64,000 nt of DNA from Spirochaetales bacterium (GTDB lineage: Bacteria > Spirochaetota > Spirochaetia > UBA9216), in the NCBI GenBank assembly GCA_016839055.1, contig JAEKNX010000001.1:367693-431692 (forward strand). Reading direction: 5' to 3'. Each line of letters opens with the position of its first letter. Position 1 is the stretch's first letter. The position numbers and the translations under genes are program-made. This document shows, in pieces, positions 16,280 to 25,864 of the stretch. Under the pieces are notes generated by a model. The model ran no database searches, was not told the origin of the DNA, and saw nothing but the letters and a program-made list of their open reading frames with translations.

Positions 16280-17188
16280 ATGACAAACAATTCTAACTGG
16301 ACTCAAAGACAGAGCGACCGATGGAGGACAAACCTCGGACTCGCTGAGATGCTCAAAGGCGGTGTTATTATGGATGTGGTAACACCTGAGCAGGCAAAAA
16401 TTGCAGAGGACGCAGGGGCTTCGGCAGTAATGGCTCTTGAACGGGTACCGGCGGATATCCGCGTAGAGGGAGGGGTTGCAAGGATGTCGGATCCGGGGAT
16501 GATTCTCGGAATTCTGGACAGTGTTTCCATCCCTGTGATGGCTAAATGCAGAATAGGTCACATTATTGAAGCAAGGATTCTCGAAAGTCTCGGAGTTGAT
16601 TTTATTGACGAAAGTGAGGTGCTGACTCCAGCTGATGACCGGTATCATGTTGATAAAAGTGTTTTCGAGATACCCTTTGTATGCGGCTGCCGTAACCTTG
16701 GAGAAGCTCTCCGAAGAATCGGCGAGGGTGCTGTGCTGATTCGCACGAAGGGAGAAGCCGGAACAGGCGACATTGTAGAGGCTGTAAGACATATGAGAAC
16801 CCTGATGGATGACATCAGACGCATCAGCGTTATGCCACAAGACGCCCTAATGGCCGAAGCAAAAGAGATGGGCGCACCTTATGAACTAATCCTGGAAACT
16901 GCCAGGTTGGGCGCTCTGCCTGTTCCGAACTTTTCAGCGGGAGGAGTAGCTACGCCGGCCGATGCGGCTCTTATGATGCACCTTGGAGCACAGTCGGTAT
17001 TCGTCGGTTCGGGTATATTTAAATCAGGGGATCCGGAAAAACGCGCCAAGGCTATTGTCGAATCGGTTGCATATTATGATGATTATGACAGGCTCGCGAA
17101 AATTTCAGAGAATCTCGGAGAGCCAATGACCGGAATAGGGATGAATGAACTTCCGGTTGAGAAGCGGATAGCCGGGAGAGGCTGGTGA
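16280..17188 (+). CDS. pdxS: Pyridoxal 5'-phosphate synthase subunit PdxS
   Basis: The 302-residue (beta/alpha)8 lyase makes PLP from a pentose phosphate, glyceraldehyde 3-phosphate and ammonia. Conserved stretches are [38 protein letters not shown] with the catalytic lysine, and [11 protein letters not shown]. The ATG at 16280 has AAGGAG nine bases upstream and gives the normal family length; an in-frame start inside coaX was rejected. The stop overlaps the pdxT start. Confidence 0.97.
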   Translation: MTNNSNWTQRQSDRWRTNLGLAEMLKGGVIMDVVTPEQAKIAEDAGASAVMALERVPADIRVEGGVARMSDPGMILGILDSVSIPVMAKCRIGHIIEARILESLGVDFIDESEVLTPADDRYHVDKSVFEIPFVCGCRNLGEALRRIGEGAVLIRTKGEAGTGDIVEAVRHMRTLMDDIRRISVMPQDALMAEAKEMGAPYELILETARLGALPVPNFSAGGVATPADAALMMHLGAQSVFVGSGIFKSGDPEKRAKAIVESVAYYDDYDRLAKISENLGEPMTGIGMNELPVEKRIAGRGW

Positions 17189-17751
17189 GCGCGCGGCCTG
17201 TAGGAGTTCTTTCGCTTCAGGGAGCCTTTGAAAGACACAAGTCCATAATTGAGTCCCTCGGGCGGGAATGCCGGTTGATAAGAACACCCGAGCAACTGGC
17301 AGGACTCGGAGGGCTGATAATCCCCGGCGGTGAAAGTACTGTAATTGGAAAACTGATGAAAGCCGGAGGCCTTCTTTCGGCTATCAGAGATTCGGCGGCA
17401 GATGGTCTTTCAATTTTCGGTACATGCGCCGGCCTTATTCTGCTGGCAAATGAAGTTACAGGAACACCGGTTGACGGTCTTCATCTTCTTGATGTAAGGG
17501 TACAGAGAAACGGATACGGACGGCAGAAGGAAAGTTTCAACTCAAAACTGATATTCAGAAAAAATGAGATTCAGTCTGTCTTTATAAGGGCACCCAGAAT
17601 TATTGAAACGGGACCCAATGTTGAAGTAATCTGCAGGATGGATGATGAGGCTGTCCTTGTCAGGCAGGACAGAATACTTGCTGCAGCCTTTCATCCTGAA
17701 CTCACAGATGATCCCGCTGTGCATCGTTATTATGTAGAAGAATTATGTTGA
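17185..17751 (+). CDS. pdxT: Pyridoxal 5'-phosphate synthase glutaminase subunit PdxT
   Basis: The 188-residue class I glutaminase supplies ammonia to PdxS. The nucleophile is the Cys of [11 protein letters not shown] near residue 79, with the His-Glu pair in FHPELTDD near 170. [12 protein letters not shown] and [11 protein letters not shown] are family signatures. It starts with GTG at 17185, overlapping the pdxS stop by four bases (GTGA), which couples translation of the two subunits. Confidence 0.97.
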   Translation: MSARPVGVLSLQGAFERHKSIIESLGRECRLIRTPEQLAGLGGLIIPGGESTVIGKLMKAGGLLSAIRDSAADGLSIFGTCAGLILLANEVTGTPVDGLHLLDVRVQRNGYGRQKESFNSKLIFRKNEIQSVFIRAPRIIETGPNVEVICRMDDEAVLVRQDRILAAAFHPELTDDPAVHRYYVEELC

Positions 17752-17775
17752 GACATGGTCTTAAATGAAAAATTA

Positions 17776-17808
17776 AAAAACCGGATCTTTTTGAAAGATC
17801 CGGTTTTT
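17776..17808 (+). terminator. Rho-independent terminator of the coaX-pdxS-pdxT operon
   Basis: A perfect 15-bp stem (17776..17790 with 17794..17808) encloses a three-base loop and ends in TTTTT. The A-run on the left arm makes it potentially bidirectional. Confidence 0.93.
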
Positions 17809-17841
17809 ATGTTCGCTCGGCGAAGCTATCTGCGTATAGTA

Positions 17842-17904
17842 CAAATATCTTTTCTTCCATATTTCAAACGGATGATTGAAGATCCTATTGAAGCCCTGAT
17901 ATAA
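17842..17904 (+). pseudogene. Remnant of an E2 acyltransferase C-terminus
   Basis: This frame reads QISFLPYFKRMIEDPIEALI and then a stop. It matches the last residues of the E2 at 13974..15224 (FLSDLKRMIEEPIEALM, stop), sharing KRMIE-PIEAL and the stop position. The DNA differs at many third positions, so it is not a recent copy. No start codon or upstream acyltransferase domain remains, and it lies between the pdxT terminator and the next gene. It probably marks a deleted second 2-oxoacid dehydrogenase gene or an old duplication. Confidence 0.6.
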
Positions 17905-18000
17905 AACATTAACGGGATTATGAAAAAATAATTATGAAAAAATAATTGTTGTTGCTAGCCTGAAACCGATCTAAACTAAATAAAAAGTCAGGAGAGCAGT

Positions 18001-20052
18001 ATGAAAAAACTTATATTGATTATAAGTTTGCTTTCTATTGCATCTGCAAGCTATGCCCAGAGTGAAAGTAGATTTTCCATTCACGCCACACCCCAGGCCG
18101 AAATTTCCTTGCCAACAGAATCTAATTATTTTACTACCGGAGGCGGAATTGATATTGGCCTTGATTTAAGGATGCCGTTCTGGCCTGTTCTCGGGATAAT
18201 AGGAGATTTCTCTTATTCTTATCTGCCTATCATCACCGGCGACGGTACAAATTTCCTGAAGGCCGGCGGCGGCCTGAGTTTCACCCTGCCGAGAATTGCC
18301 GGGATTTTTTCTCCGGCGCTCTTTGCTTCGGCGGGATATTATTATGGGATAATTGCTGATAACTCGGCAGCAGCCGGCGGGAATCTGTATTTTTCAGGAG
18401 GAGGCCGCCTTGGTTGGGTCTTAACCCCGAATTATAATCTCGGACTCGAGCTTAAGTATAAGGCTTACCTCGACGGACTCGGGGGCATGCTCCATCACGG
18501 TCTTAATATCGGCGTCAGCAGTTCCTTCAATTTTCATGACGCGCAGGATGTGCGGATTCAGAATATTCAGCTTCAGGAAATTTTTCCGGTACTCTATAAG
18601 TTTTACAATACAAACAGCTTCGGTAGTATAGAGATCTCCAATCCCGGAGCCGTCCCGATGGAAGATATCAAGGTCTCTGTTTTTGTCGAAAAATATATGG
18701 ATAACCCTACAATAGTTGCAGGACCGGCTTTTCTTGGCAGCGGAAAAAGCGCTGTCGTTGACCTTTTTGCTCTTTTCTCGGAAAATGTTTTAGATATAAC
18801 CGAGGCGACTATCGTTTCAGCAAACATAAAAATTGATTACACCCGGAATGAGGATGAACAGTCAACTGAGCAGGCCGTCTCACTCAGGCTGTTCGACAGG
18901 CATGCAATGACCTGGGACGATACCCGCAAGGCCGCCGCCTTTGTGAACTATAAGGATCCGGCCGTAATCGAAATCGGCAAGACTCTCAGCCGTCTTGTCA
19001 AATCAACGGTTAATGTTGTTGACGTAAATCTTTGTACCGCGGCAGCCCTTCATGAGGCCCTTGGCCTGTACGGGCTTGAATATGTAATTGACCCGACATC
19101 ACCTTTTACCGAACTCTCCGAGGATGTCCTGGCCGTAGATTTTATTCAGTTTCCTTATAATACCTTGTATTATAAATCAGGAGACTGCGATGACCTTTCT
19201 ATACTTTATACCTCAATTCTGCAGTCAGTTGGTATTGATACGGCCTTCATCACTATTCCCGGACACATCTTCATTGCCTTCGCATTAAAGCTTGATCCTG
19301 ATGAGGCGCTTAAATCCATTTCAAGCCGTGAAGATTTGATTATCCACGAAGGACGGGCCTGGGTTCCTCTTGAGATTACCATGGTGGGAACTTCATTCAT
19401 GCAGGCATGGAAGACCGGTGCGAATGAATGGAACGAATGGGAGCCTGCGGGACAGGCCGAGCTGTATCAGATGGGAGAGGCCTGGGCCGACTATGAGCCG
19501 GTAGGTTTCGGCGGGAAGGCTGAGGATATTGATTTTGTCGGAGGAGAGGATTTAACTGAAAGTTATCTGACGGAAATTAACCGCTTCATAAACCGGGAGA
19601 TATATGCTCAGAGCGCAGCTGCTGAGGAAAAGATCAACCAGCAGAAAAGGACCCCGGCCAATCTTAATAAACTCGGGACAATTTATGCGCGATACGGAAA
19701 AACAGACGACGCAATGGGATATTTCAAAGAGGCTTTGGCACTTGATGATTATTACCCTGCAATGCTGAACATGGGGAATTTGTATTTTCTTGATAATAAT
19801 CTAAACCTTGCCCTTGATTATTACCGGCAGGCTGAAAAAATTCGGCCGGAGAACGCAGTCCTGCAGCTGCAGATTTCAAGGGTTTTTAATGAACTTGGCC
19901 TCTTCGATGAATCGGCCAAGAGTTTTGAAAAAGTACGAAAGGCTAATAAGGCTCTTGCAGAGCGCTATGCATTTCTTGATGTAGCGGCAGCAAGCACCAG
20001 AGCATCGGCGAGGGATTCCTCAGATTTCATGCTCTGGCTTGAAGAGGAGTGA
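18001..20052 (+). CDS. Exported protein: barrel-like N-terminus, transglutaminase-like domain, TPR repeats
   Basis: The 683-residue product has a signal peptide ending at ASYAQ. Residues 20-180 are glycine- and aromatic-rich alternating strands (FTTGGGIDIGLDL, LKAGGGLSFTL) like an outer-membrane barrel. A transglutaminase-like domain follows at about 320-460, with GDCDDLSILYTSIL near 394 providing Cys and PGHIFIAF near 420 providing His. Two to three TPR repeats occupy about 550-650 (LGTIYARYGKTDDAMGYFKEAL, then LGLFDESAKSFEKV). The combination suggests an envelope assembly or crosslinking role, but catalysis is unproven. The stop lies one base from the end of the convergent large VWA gene. 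Confidence 0.7.
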   Translation: MKKLILIISLLSIASASYAQSESRFSIHATPQAEISLPTESNYFTTGGGIDIGLDLRMPFWPVLGIIGDFSYSYLPIITGDGTNFLKAGGGLSFTLPRIAGIFSPALFASAGYYYGIIADNSAAAGGNLYFSGGGRLGWVLTPNYNLGLELKYKAYLDGLGGMLHHGLNIGVSSSFNFHDAQDVRIQNIQLQEIFPVLYKFYNTNSFGSIEISNPGAVPMEDIKVSVFVEKYMDNPTIVAGPAFLGSGKSAVVDLFALFSENVLDITEATIVSANIKIDYTRNEDEQSTEQAVSLRLFDRHAMTWDDTRKAAAFVNYKDPAVIEIGKTLSRLVKSTVNVVDVNLCTAAALHEALGLYGLEYVIDPTSPFTELSEDVLAVDFIQFPYNTLYYKSGDCDDLSILYTSILQSVGIDTAFITIPGHIFIAFALKLDPDEALKSISSREDLIIHEGRAWVPLEITMVGTSFMQAWKTGANEWNEWEPAGQAELYQMGEAWADYEPVGFGGKAEDIDFVGGEDLTESYLTEINRFINREIYAQSAAAEEKINQQKRTPANLNKLGTIYARYGKTDDAMGYFKEALALDDYYPAMLNMGNLYFLDNNLNLALDYYRQAEKIRPENAVLQLQISRVFNELGLFDESAKSFEKVRKANKALAERYAFLDVAAASTRASARDSSDFMLWLEEE

Positions 20053-20053
20053 T

Positions 20054-23000
20054 TTAGTAAATCAGCTGGAACTTACAGACAAATCCCGCGGTAAGCTGCA
20101 GGTAAGAGTATTGTGAAACCAGAAGATAATGGTACCTTGCATTAAGATCGAGATAGAGGTGTTCCGAAATCCTCTTTTCAAAACCCAAACCTCCATTAAG
20201 CCCATAGTCAAAGCTATTTAAACCGGGGAAATAGACGCCTCCACCTCCGAGCGCATAGCCTTTGAAACCGCCCTTTGCGAGATTAATTGATTGTTTCAGA
20301 TCCAGACAGATATCGATGAAATGAAGATTCGGATTCCCGGCCGTAGATGCAAAAAGATAATCATAGTCGACAATTCCCGACAGTGTTAAATCTGGGGTGA
20401 AGGAATAACCAAAGTCAAACATTCCGCTGATTCCAGGGCCGTATGTGGTTGAGGCATATAAAGGAATCGTAGAGCCCAGCCGCATGGATGCCTGTCCCTG
20501 GTAAAACAGGGGCGCCGGTTTCTCGACATTGATAAAGTCGATGATGTTCCTTTCGGTTCTGACTTCTAATACGCTTACTCTCTTATCATCAAGGCTTATA
20601 ATAACTTTTGGATAGGTCTGAAGCTGCTGATAAGTTAGAAAAAGCTCTGCGCTATAGGTTCCGTTAAGATTGTCGGTCATCTTTTTCTGATAAGATGATG
20701 CATTATTATCTATTACAGGCGACACTGATAACGGGAAGCCAGGGCCAAGATGGTTTCCGTATTTATCTTTTGGTGTAAACTCAACATTATAATTATTCCC
20801 ATCCATCGTGCTTTCAAGAATAGTCATGAAATAATCACTGCCGCCGGAGCCGACATTGACGACATTGAACATGCTCTTTGTTATTTCCCGGCTTACAGTT
20901 TCTCCGTCTCCACCTGGTATTTCAGAGGCTATAAATCTGAAATTATAGCTGCCCGGAACTGTCGTTTCTATGAAAGAATTTGTATATATACCATCATTTG
21001 CTGTCCTGTCGTCATGACTGCCGTCGTCATAAAGCCGCAGTTCGGTAATGCTACGCCTGACAATCGGCCATGACTGCGACTCGACAAATTGAATTTTATC
21101 ATCAAGTGCAGTTACTTCATTTTCCGAACCGGGCTGATGAATTATTGAACCGAAGTCATCATATTTTTTTTTAACAAGAGTATTTGCGGCACTTGTTACC
21201 GGAATATCACATTCGACAATTACATAGGCACCGGAAACCGGCTTTTCAGTGCGTGTCAATTCGGCTGTTAATAAAACTGATTCTCCGGTATAGATATTAG
21301 AACTGCTGATGTCGGCATCCATCTTTACGCCCCCGAAAGAAGAAACCGCTGAGACTGTTTTAATAATATTACCGGCTGGAACTTTCTCTGATATTGAAAT
21401 TTCAAATATCCAGTCTCCGCCATGAATTTCAGGGGTTCTGCTGCTAAGCGGAAAAAGTAATTCGATGAATTTGTAGTAATCATCCTCCACATAGCGGATT
21501 CTGTTGCCGGCAGTGTACTTATCAATTATTGCTCCATTGGGGGCAATAAGCCTGATATTAATAGAATCTTCGGCGCCCTGCCAGAAAACTGAAAATAAAG
21601 CCTTTTTTTGGTCAGCCATGATACTGATCGGTATTGAAACCGGCGGATCTCCGCGACGCAGTTCGAGTACCGGGTCATTTACAATATCACCGCCGCCGGC
21701 ATGAACGAGTACCTGATTAAATGCCTTGAAAATTGACAGCGGAAGGTCTTCGTTGTTTTCTATAAGCGTATATGAGCCTCGGGAGATAACATCATCAGGC
21801 GTACCATCAAGCTCATCCAGCAGTGCCCTGAGAAGGATTCCGTTTACTCCCACATCATAACCTAGTGCAATAATCTGAAGCGGAAAACCATGCGCGACAG
21901 GGCTCTCGTACTGAACTATGAAGTCATCTATCCAGGGGGATCTATTCTCCTTGCCGTCTGTCAACAGTAGCATCGACTTATTCAACGTCGTGCCTGTATC
22001 AAGGATCTCCATCCCTTTTATAAGACCGCCTCCTATTGATGTCAGTCCGCTTGTTGTAATTCCCGGGATTATAGTTTCAATTACATTTTTTTTTAACTCT
22101 GGACCAAGGATGCTGAGACTAGTTTCAGGCAGGACGGGAACGAGTTGATTTATTTCGTCATCAAAAATCACAAGCCCGAAACTCTTGCCGCTGTCTGCCT
22201 TTATTAAATTTACAAAATAATCGGCCGCATCCTTCATTGCGTCAATCTTTTTCGGGGCGCCGGAACCTGGAAAAGCTGCTCCGCTCATGCTTCCCGAATG
22301 GTCCAGAACCTGGACAACGTCAAAGCTTAATCCGGTTTCCTGGGGCAGAACGGTTATGTCTCCTGTGTAATCATCCATTCCTGCCGTCGATATTTTGATT
22401 TGAGTAAGTCCGATTACTCCGCCGTGATCAAAAACAGCATTGTCTGAATCCGGGACAGGGGCAGGGGCAACCGAATGAGCCGAGCCAAGAATAGGTGTAG
22501 CCCAGGAGACATTAATAGGGCCGATGTGATTGCCATATTGATCAAAACCGACAGCATATACTTGTACAGGCGCCTCATTAACTTCTATTACGTAATGATC
22601 AATTGGAGCACCGCCTGCCTCACTTGAATCCATCAATCTTATGTTGGAGGGGGTTGAAGGATTATCAGGCAGAATTGTTATGGTGACAAAGCCTTCTCTT
22701 ACTCCGTCTGAGATTTTAATTTTGGCCCAGCCTGCAATATTGTTTCCGGGAGGGCTGAAGGTAACGTTCGTACCGGATGCTGCCGAAAGGCTTCCGGTCG
22801 CACCGCCGGTGAAAAAGCTGTCTTCGATTTCCCAATTTGCACTGAGCTGACTTATTGGATTACCGCAGGTATCTGTATTAAATGCAAATAGCGGAATGCT
22901 TGCCGTGCTGAGCGGGTGTGATGATGGGACAGATGTTCCGCTGAGGTTTGATTTGATTCCGATTTTTGAAATATCGCCTTCGATTATGCTTATTGTTCCG

Positions 23001-24091
23001 GTCGTGTCTGAAGCAGCTGTTGTATGATCGGCCATTACAATAATGTCTTGCAGACCGGACTCGCAAGATGGTTGAATTTTTGTACTGCTTCCTGTGTCAG
23101 TTGAAAGGATGGAATTAGAAAGTGGGACTGGCGCGGGAGTATATGACCAAGTGACCGACTCAGGTTTACGGTAATAGCCATTTATGTCATAACCACCAGC
23201 GAAAAGCTCCAGTTCACTGTCTATCTTTACCTGTGGGGAGGTTATTTCTACGGGCGGGTCTGAGGCATCAACTATTTTTATATGATGGAGAGGACCTGCT
23301 ACCGTAACGGATGTAATTGTATCGGTTAAAGTGTTGCATGGAGTGTCGTATGTTGCTTTAAATTCGCCTGAAGTGCCGCTGTTATTAGGTTTGAACTGAA
23401 CACTTTTTTTGTCTGCTGCAATATCAATATCATCGCTTGAGAAATCCCCTGTTATTGTCCAATCGACAGGAATGGAATCAACATAATCGGTGCCTTTATA
23501 AGCATTAGCATAAAGAGTGATAATATCTGCGGTATCGGGAATAGAATAAGAAGTAAGTGAATCTATATCGTCACCTGTTGCTGACTGGATTTTGATTGAA
23601 TCAAAAACAGTGCATGGGGCAGCCTCGACTGAAACTCCAGTATCGGATGTGCAGCCGTCGGTTTTTACTTCGATACATGTTAATTCATACTGACCGACTA
23701 ATCCGTTAATGATGAATTTCCATTCAAGAGTATCTGTTGCTCCGAATTCAGAACCCTGATTAGGATTAATTCTGAGGTAAAATCCGCCTGGATTATCAGA
23801 AGCTTTATTGTAGGATGCATAATATCCATCATCGTCCACATCAGCGTCTGTTTGTAGATACCATTTTGGGGCGGTAAATTGTCCGGATAATGCCGAATCG
23901 ACATGAAATGTTGCTGATGGTTGAGCCGGGCTGATTTCGTAGTTCAAACAGACGTTATTTACTCCAGCCCCGGATGAAATTGTAACTGTAAATGTGACTG
24001 AACCATCGTTCTGGGAAATACAGTTTATTTCTGCAAATATAGGAATAACTGCAGCTGATAGAATTATCACTATTAATAATAACTTTTTCAT
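20054..24091 (-). CDS. Very large exported protein with a VWA domain and a C-terminal barrel-like domain
   Basis: The 1345-residue product has an N-terminal signal peptide (MKKLLLIVIILSA...FAE). Residues 30-590 form a series of immunoglobulin-like beta segments (repeated ISPAQ/SVTVAG/VTILPDNP-type strand patterns). A von Willebrand factor A domain begins near residue 595 with the metal-binding motif DHSGSMSG (DxSxS) and continues through MLLLTDGKEN. A further beta region contains ADISSSNIYTGESVLLTAELTRT near 925. The last 150 residues (MRLGSTIPLYASTTYGPGI onward, ending FVCKFQLIY) have the alternating pattern and terminal aromatic residue of an outer-membrane barrel. A surface adhesin-like role is an inference. 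It is ten bases downstream of the YWTD protein gene and probably cotranscribed. Confidence 0.75.
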   Translation of the reverse strand: MKKLLLIVIILSAAVIPIFAEINCISQNDGSVTFTVTISSGAGVNNVCLNYEISPAQPSATFHVDSALSGQFTAPKWYLQTDADVDDDGYYASYNKASDNPGGFYLRINPNQGSEFGATDTLEWKFIINGLVGQYELTCIEVKTDGCTSDTGVSVEAAPCTVFDSIKIQSATGDDIDSLTSYSIPDTADIITLYANAYKGTDYVDSIPVDWTITGDFSSDDIDIAADKKSVQFKPNNSGTSGEFKATYDTPCNTLTDTITSVTVAGPLHHIKIVDASDPPVEITSPQVKIDSELELFAGGYDINGYYRKPESVTWSYTPAPVPLSNSILSTDTGSSTKIQPSCESGLQDIIVMADHTTAASDTTGTISIIEGDISKIGIKSNLSGTSVPSSHPLSTASIPLFAFNTDTCGNPISQLSANWEIEDSFFTGGATGSLSAASGTNVTFSPPGNNIAGWAKIKISDGVREGFVTITILPDNPSTPSNIRLMDSSEAGGAPIDHYVIEVNEAPVQVYAVGFDQYGNHIGPINVSWATPILGSAHSVAPAPVPDSDNAVFDHGGVIGLTQIKISTAGMDDYTGDITVLPQETGLSFDVVQVLDHSGSMSGAAFPGSGAPKKIDAMKDAADYFVNLIKADSGKSFGLVIFDDEINQLVPVLPETSLSILGPELKKNVIETIIPGITTSGLTSIGGGLIKGMEILDTGTTLNKSMLLLTDGKENRSPWIDDFIVQYESPVAHGFPLQIIALGYDVGVNGILLRALLDELDGTPDDVISRGSYTLIENNEDLPLSIFKAFNQVLVHAGGGDIVNDPVLELRRGDPPVSIPISIMADQKKALFSVFWQGAEDSINIRLIAPNGAIIDKYTAGNRIRYVEDDYYKFIELLFPLSSRTPEIHGGDWIFEISISEKVPAGNIIKTVSAVSSFGGVKMDADISSSNIYTGESVLLTAELTRTEKPVSGAYVIVECDIPVTSAANTLVKKKYDDFGSIIHQPGSENEVTALDDKIQFVESQSWPIVRRSITELRLYDDGSHDDRTANDGIYTNSFIETTVPGSYNFRFIASEIPGGDGETVSREITKSMFNVVNVGSGGSDYFMTILESTMDGNNYNVEFTPKDKYGNHLGPGFPLSVSPVIDNNASSYQKKMTDNLNGTYSAELFLTYQQLQTYPKVIISLDDKRVSVLEVRTERNIIDFINVEKPAPLFYQGQASMRLGSTIPLYASTTYGPGISGMFDFGYSFTPDLTLSGIVDYDYLFASTAGNPNLHFIDICLDLKQSINLAKGGFKGYALGGGGVYFPGLNSFDYGLNGGLGFEKRISEHLYLDLNARYHYLLVSQYSYLQLTAGFVCKFQLIY

Positions 24092-24101
24092 CTAATACCC
24101 C

Positions 24102-25703
24102 TTAATATACTTCAATTCCCCGCGGAGAACTCAAACTGCTTAAAATATCATAGGATTCAGCATCAGATCCGCTTTCCGGAGTAGTCTTTGACTTATAAAG
24201 TTTATTATTATCATTATCTATCCAATACATATATCCATCAAAATCAAGTGTTATTCCTATCGGTTCAATAACATTTCCAGATATTAGAGTAGTAAAACCG
24301 GAATCATAACTTCGTGAATTAATCTGGCAACTTCCTCGGTCAGTCCAGTAGATGATCTCATTGACATGATCTAAGGCAATATCTACAGGTTCTACTATAG
24401 AAACTGTGAATACATTGTCTCGTGCAGGTGCAGAATAGTCGCTCCTATAGATACCCGGTGTCGCCCCCTGTTCGACCCAGAAGATATCCCCGGTTGTACG
24501 ATCTACGTCTATTCCATACGGACTGTCCACACTATCAGAAGAATCAAGAATTACGAGATCGACTAGGGGGGATGATGTTGGAGGAAGACTAGATCGGGAG
24601 ATTGTATTCTGGGTTTTGTCGGTCCAGTACAGATATCGATTAGTAGAATCTATAGCAATGCCGAATGCATCACTCGATGCAGTTAAATCAAAAAGTTCAC
24701 CAATTCCGCTTCCGTCAAAATTTGAGTACATGAGCTTGTCTGACGTACTGTCTACCCAGTAGATTTTATGGTCTACAGAATCAACTGCTATCGCATATGG
24801 ATTATCAAGTCCATCACTGTCTGATAGAATTCCTGTCGCTGAACTGCCGTCAAGCTCTGCTCTGGAGATGGATTCATTGCCTGAACTTGTTTCAGTCCAG
24901 AATATCCTCGGATGTTTCACCGTGGTTCCGCCGGTAACTCCATATTCTTCAGTATTTCCGACCTCATCTGCGACAACCACGGTAACGTAGTAGGTAACAT
25001 TATCAAGGACTCCGGTAACCTTGATTGTGCTGATGTCCGTGCTCCAGTCTCCGAAAGCTGTGCCTGTGCTGACAACTTCATCACCGGTTGCACAGCTGAC
25101 GGTTGAATAATAAACCAAGTATTTTAATTTTTCCTCAGGGCTGATATCATCGCTGCCTTTTGCCCATGAGACTGTGAAGTCTTCCATGTTTAAACTGCTC
25201 AGAGTTACCGAACCGGCGCCGCCGGGGCTGGGCAGGATCGTATCATTCTTTGTTTTTGCGCTCGCCGGCTTATATGCCGAACTGTTACCTGCCTTGTCAC
25301 GCACAAGGACATTGAAATAATAATCACTGAGAATAGTAAGACCCGCAACTTCGCCCGTTGAAATATCGGCGGTCCAGCTAAGACCGATTGTTCCGTTTTT
25401 AAGCGCATTCTCGGGAGTATCAATATTATCTGATGATGAATAGATGATGCAGTATTCCAGCTCATTCTGCTCGGCAAAATCATCCTGAGCCTTTATCCAG
25501 GAAAGCTCGACTGCCGTTGCTCTGATATCGTCGAAGAAAATTGTTCTTCCTGACTCATCAAGAAAACCGGGCGGGGACGGATCATCGCTCTCCATTTTCT
25601 CATCTAAAGCCAGGGCAAGGCTGCTGTTGCATGTTGAGATAAGCGGGATGATAAGAATTATGGGTAATAAGGCCAGCAATCCTAATTTTTTTCTCTCATT
25701 CAT
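24102..25703 (-). CDS. Lipoprotein with fibronectin type III segments and a YWTD beta-propeller
   Basis: The 533-residue product has a lipoprotein-like signal peptide with STC at residues 23-25. Two fibronectin-III-like modules follow (about 45-265), each with a TAVELSWIKAQDD or DFTVSWAKGSDD strand and a YYFNVLVRDKAGN or YYVTVVVADEVGN strand. The C-terminal half (about 270-530) has at least five LDL-receptor-type YWTD blades: IYWVDS, LYWTDK, IFWVEQ, IYWTDR and MYWIDN, spaced about 43 residues apart. YWTD propellers normally mediate protein binding in extracellular proteins. It is the first gene of a two-gene operon with the VWA protein, suggesting a shared surface complex. Confidence 0.82.
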   Translation of the reverse strand: MNERKKLGLLALLPIILIIPLISTCNSSLALALDEKMESDDPSPPGFLDESGRTIFFDDIRATAVELSWIKAQDDFAEQNELEYCIIYSSSDNIDTPENALKNGTIGLSWTADISTGEVAGLTILSDYYFNVLVRDKAGNSSAYKPASAKTKNDTILPSPGGAGSVTLSSLNMEDFTVSWAKGSDDISPEEKLKYLVYYSTVSCATGDEVVSTGTAFGDWSTDISTIKVTGVLDNVTYYVTVVVADEVGNTEEYGVTGGTTVKHPRIFWTETSSGNESISRAELDGSSATGILSDSDGLDNPYAIAVDSVDHKIYWVDSTSDKLMYSNFDGSGIGELFDLTASSDAFGIAIDSTNRYLYWTDKTQNTISRSSLPPTSSPLVDLVILDSSDSVDSPYGIDVDRTTGDIFWVEQGATPGIYRSDYSAPARDNVFTVSIVEPVDIALDHVNEIIYWTDRGSCQINSRSYDSGFTTLISGNVIEPIGITLDFDGYMYWIDNDNNKLYKSKTTPESGSDAESYDILSSLSSPRGIEVY

Positions 25704-25864
25704 ACCTTACTTCCTTAATAAAGCGGATTATGAGAACTTTTTTTGGTGCCGTTGTAATAATTATCAGCAGAACTTCATATAATATGACTATAGTATATCG
25801 CAGGGCGAGTAGCGCTGTCAAAAACAATATAGTAAAAACATCCTATCTCTGATAGATTACATTC

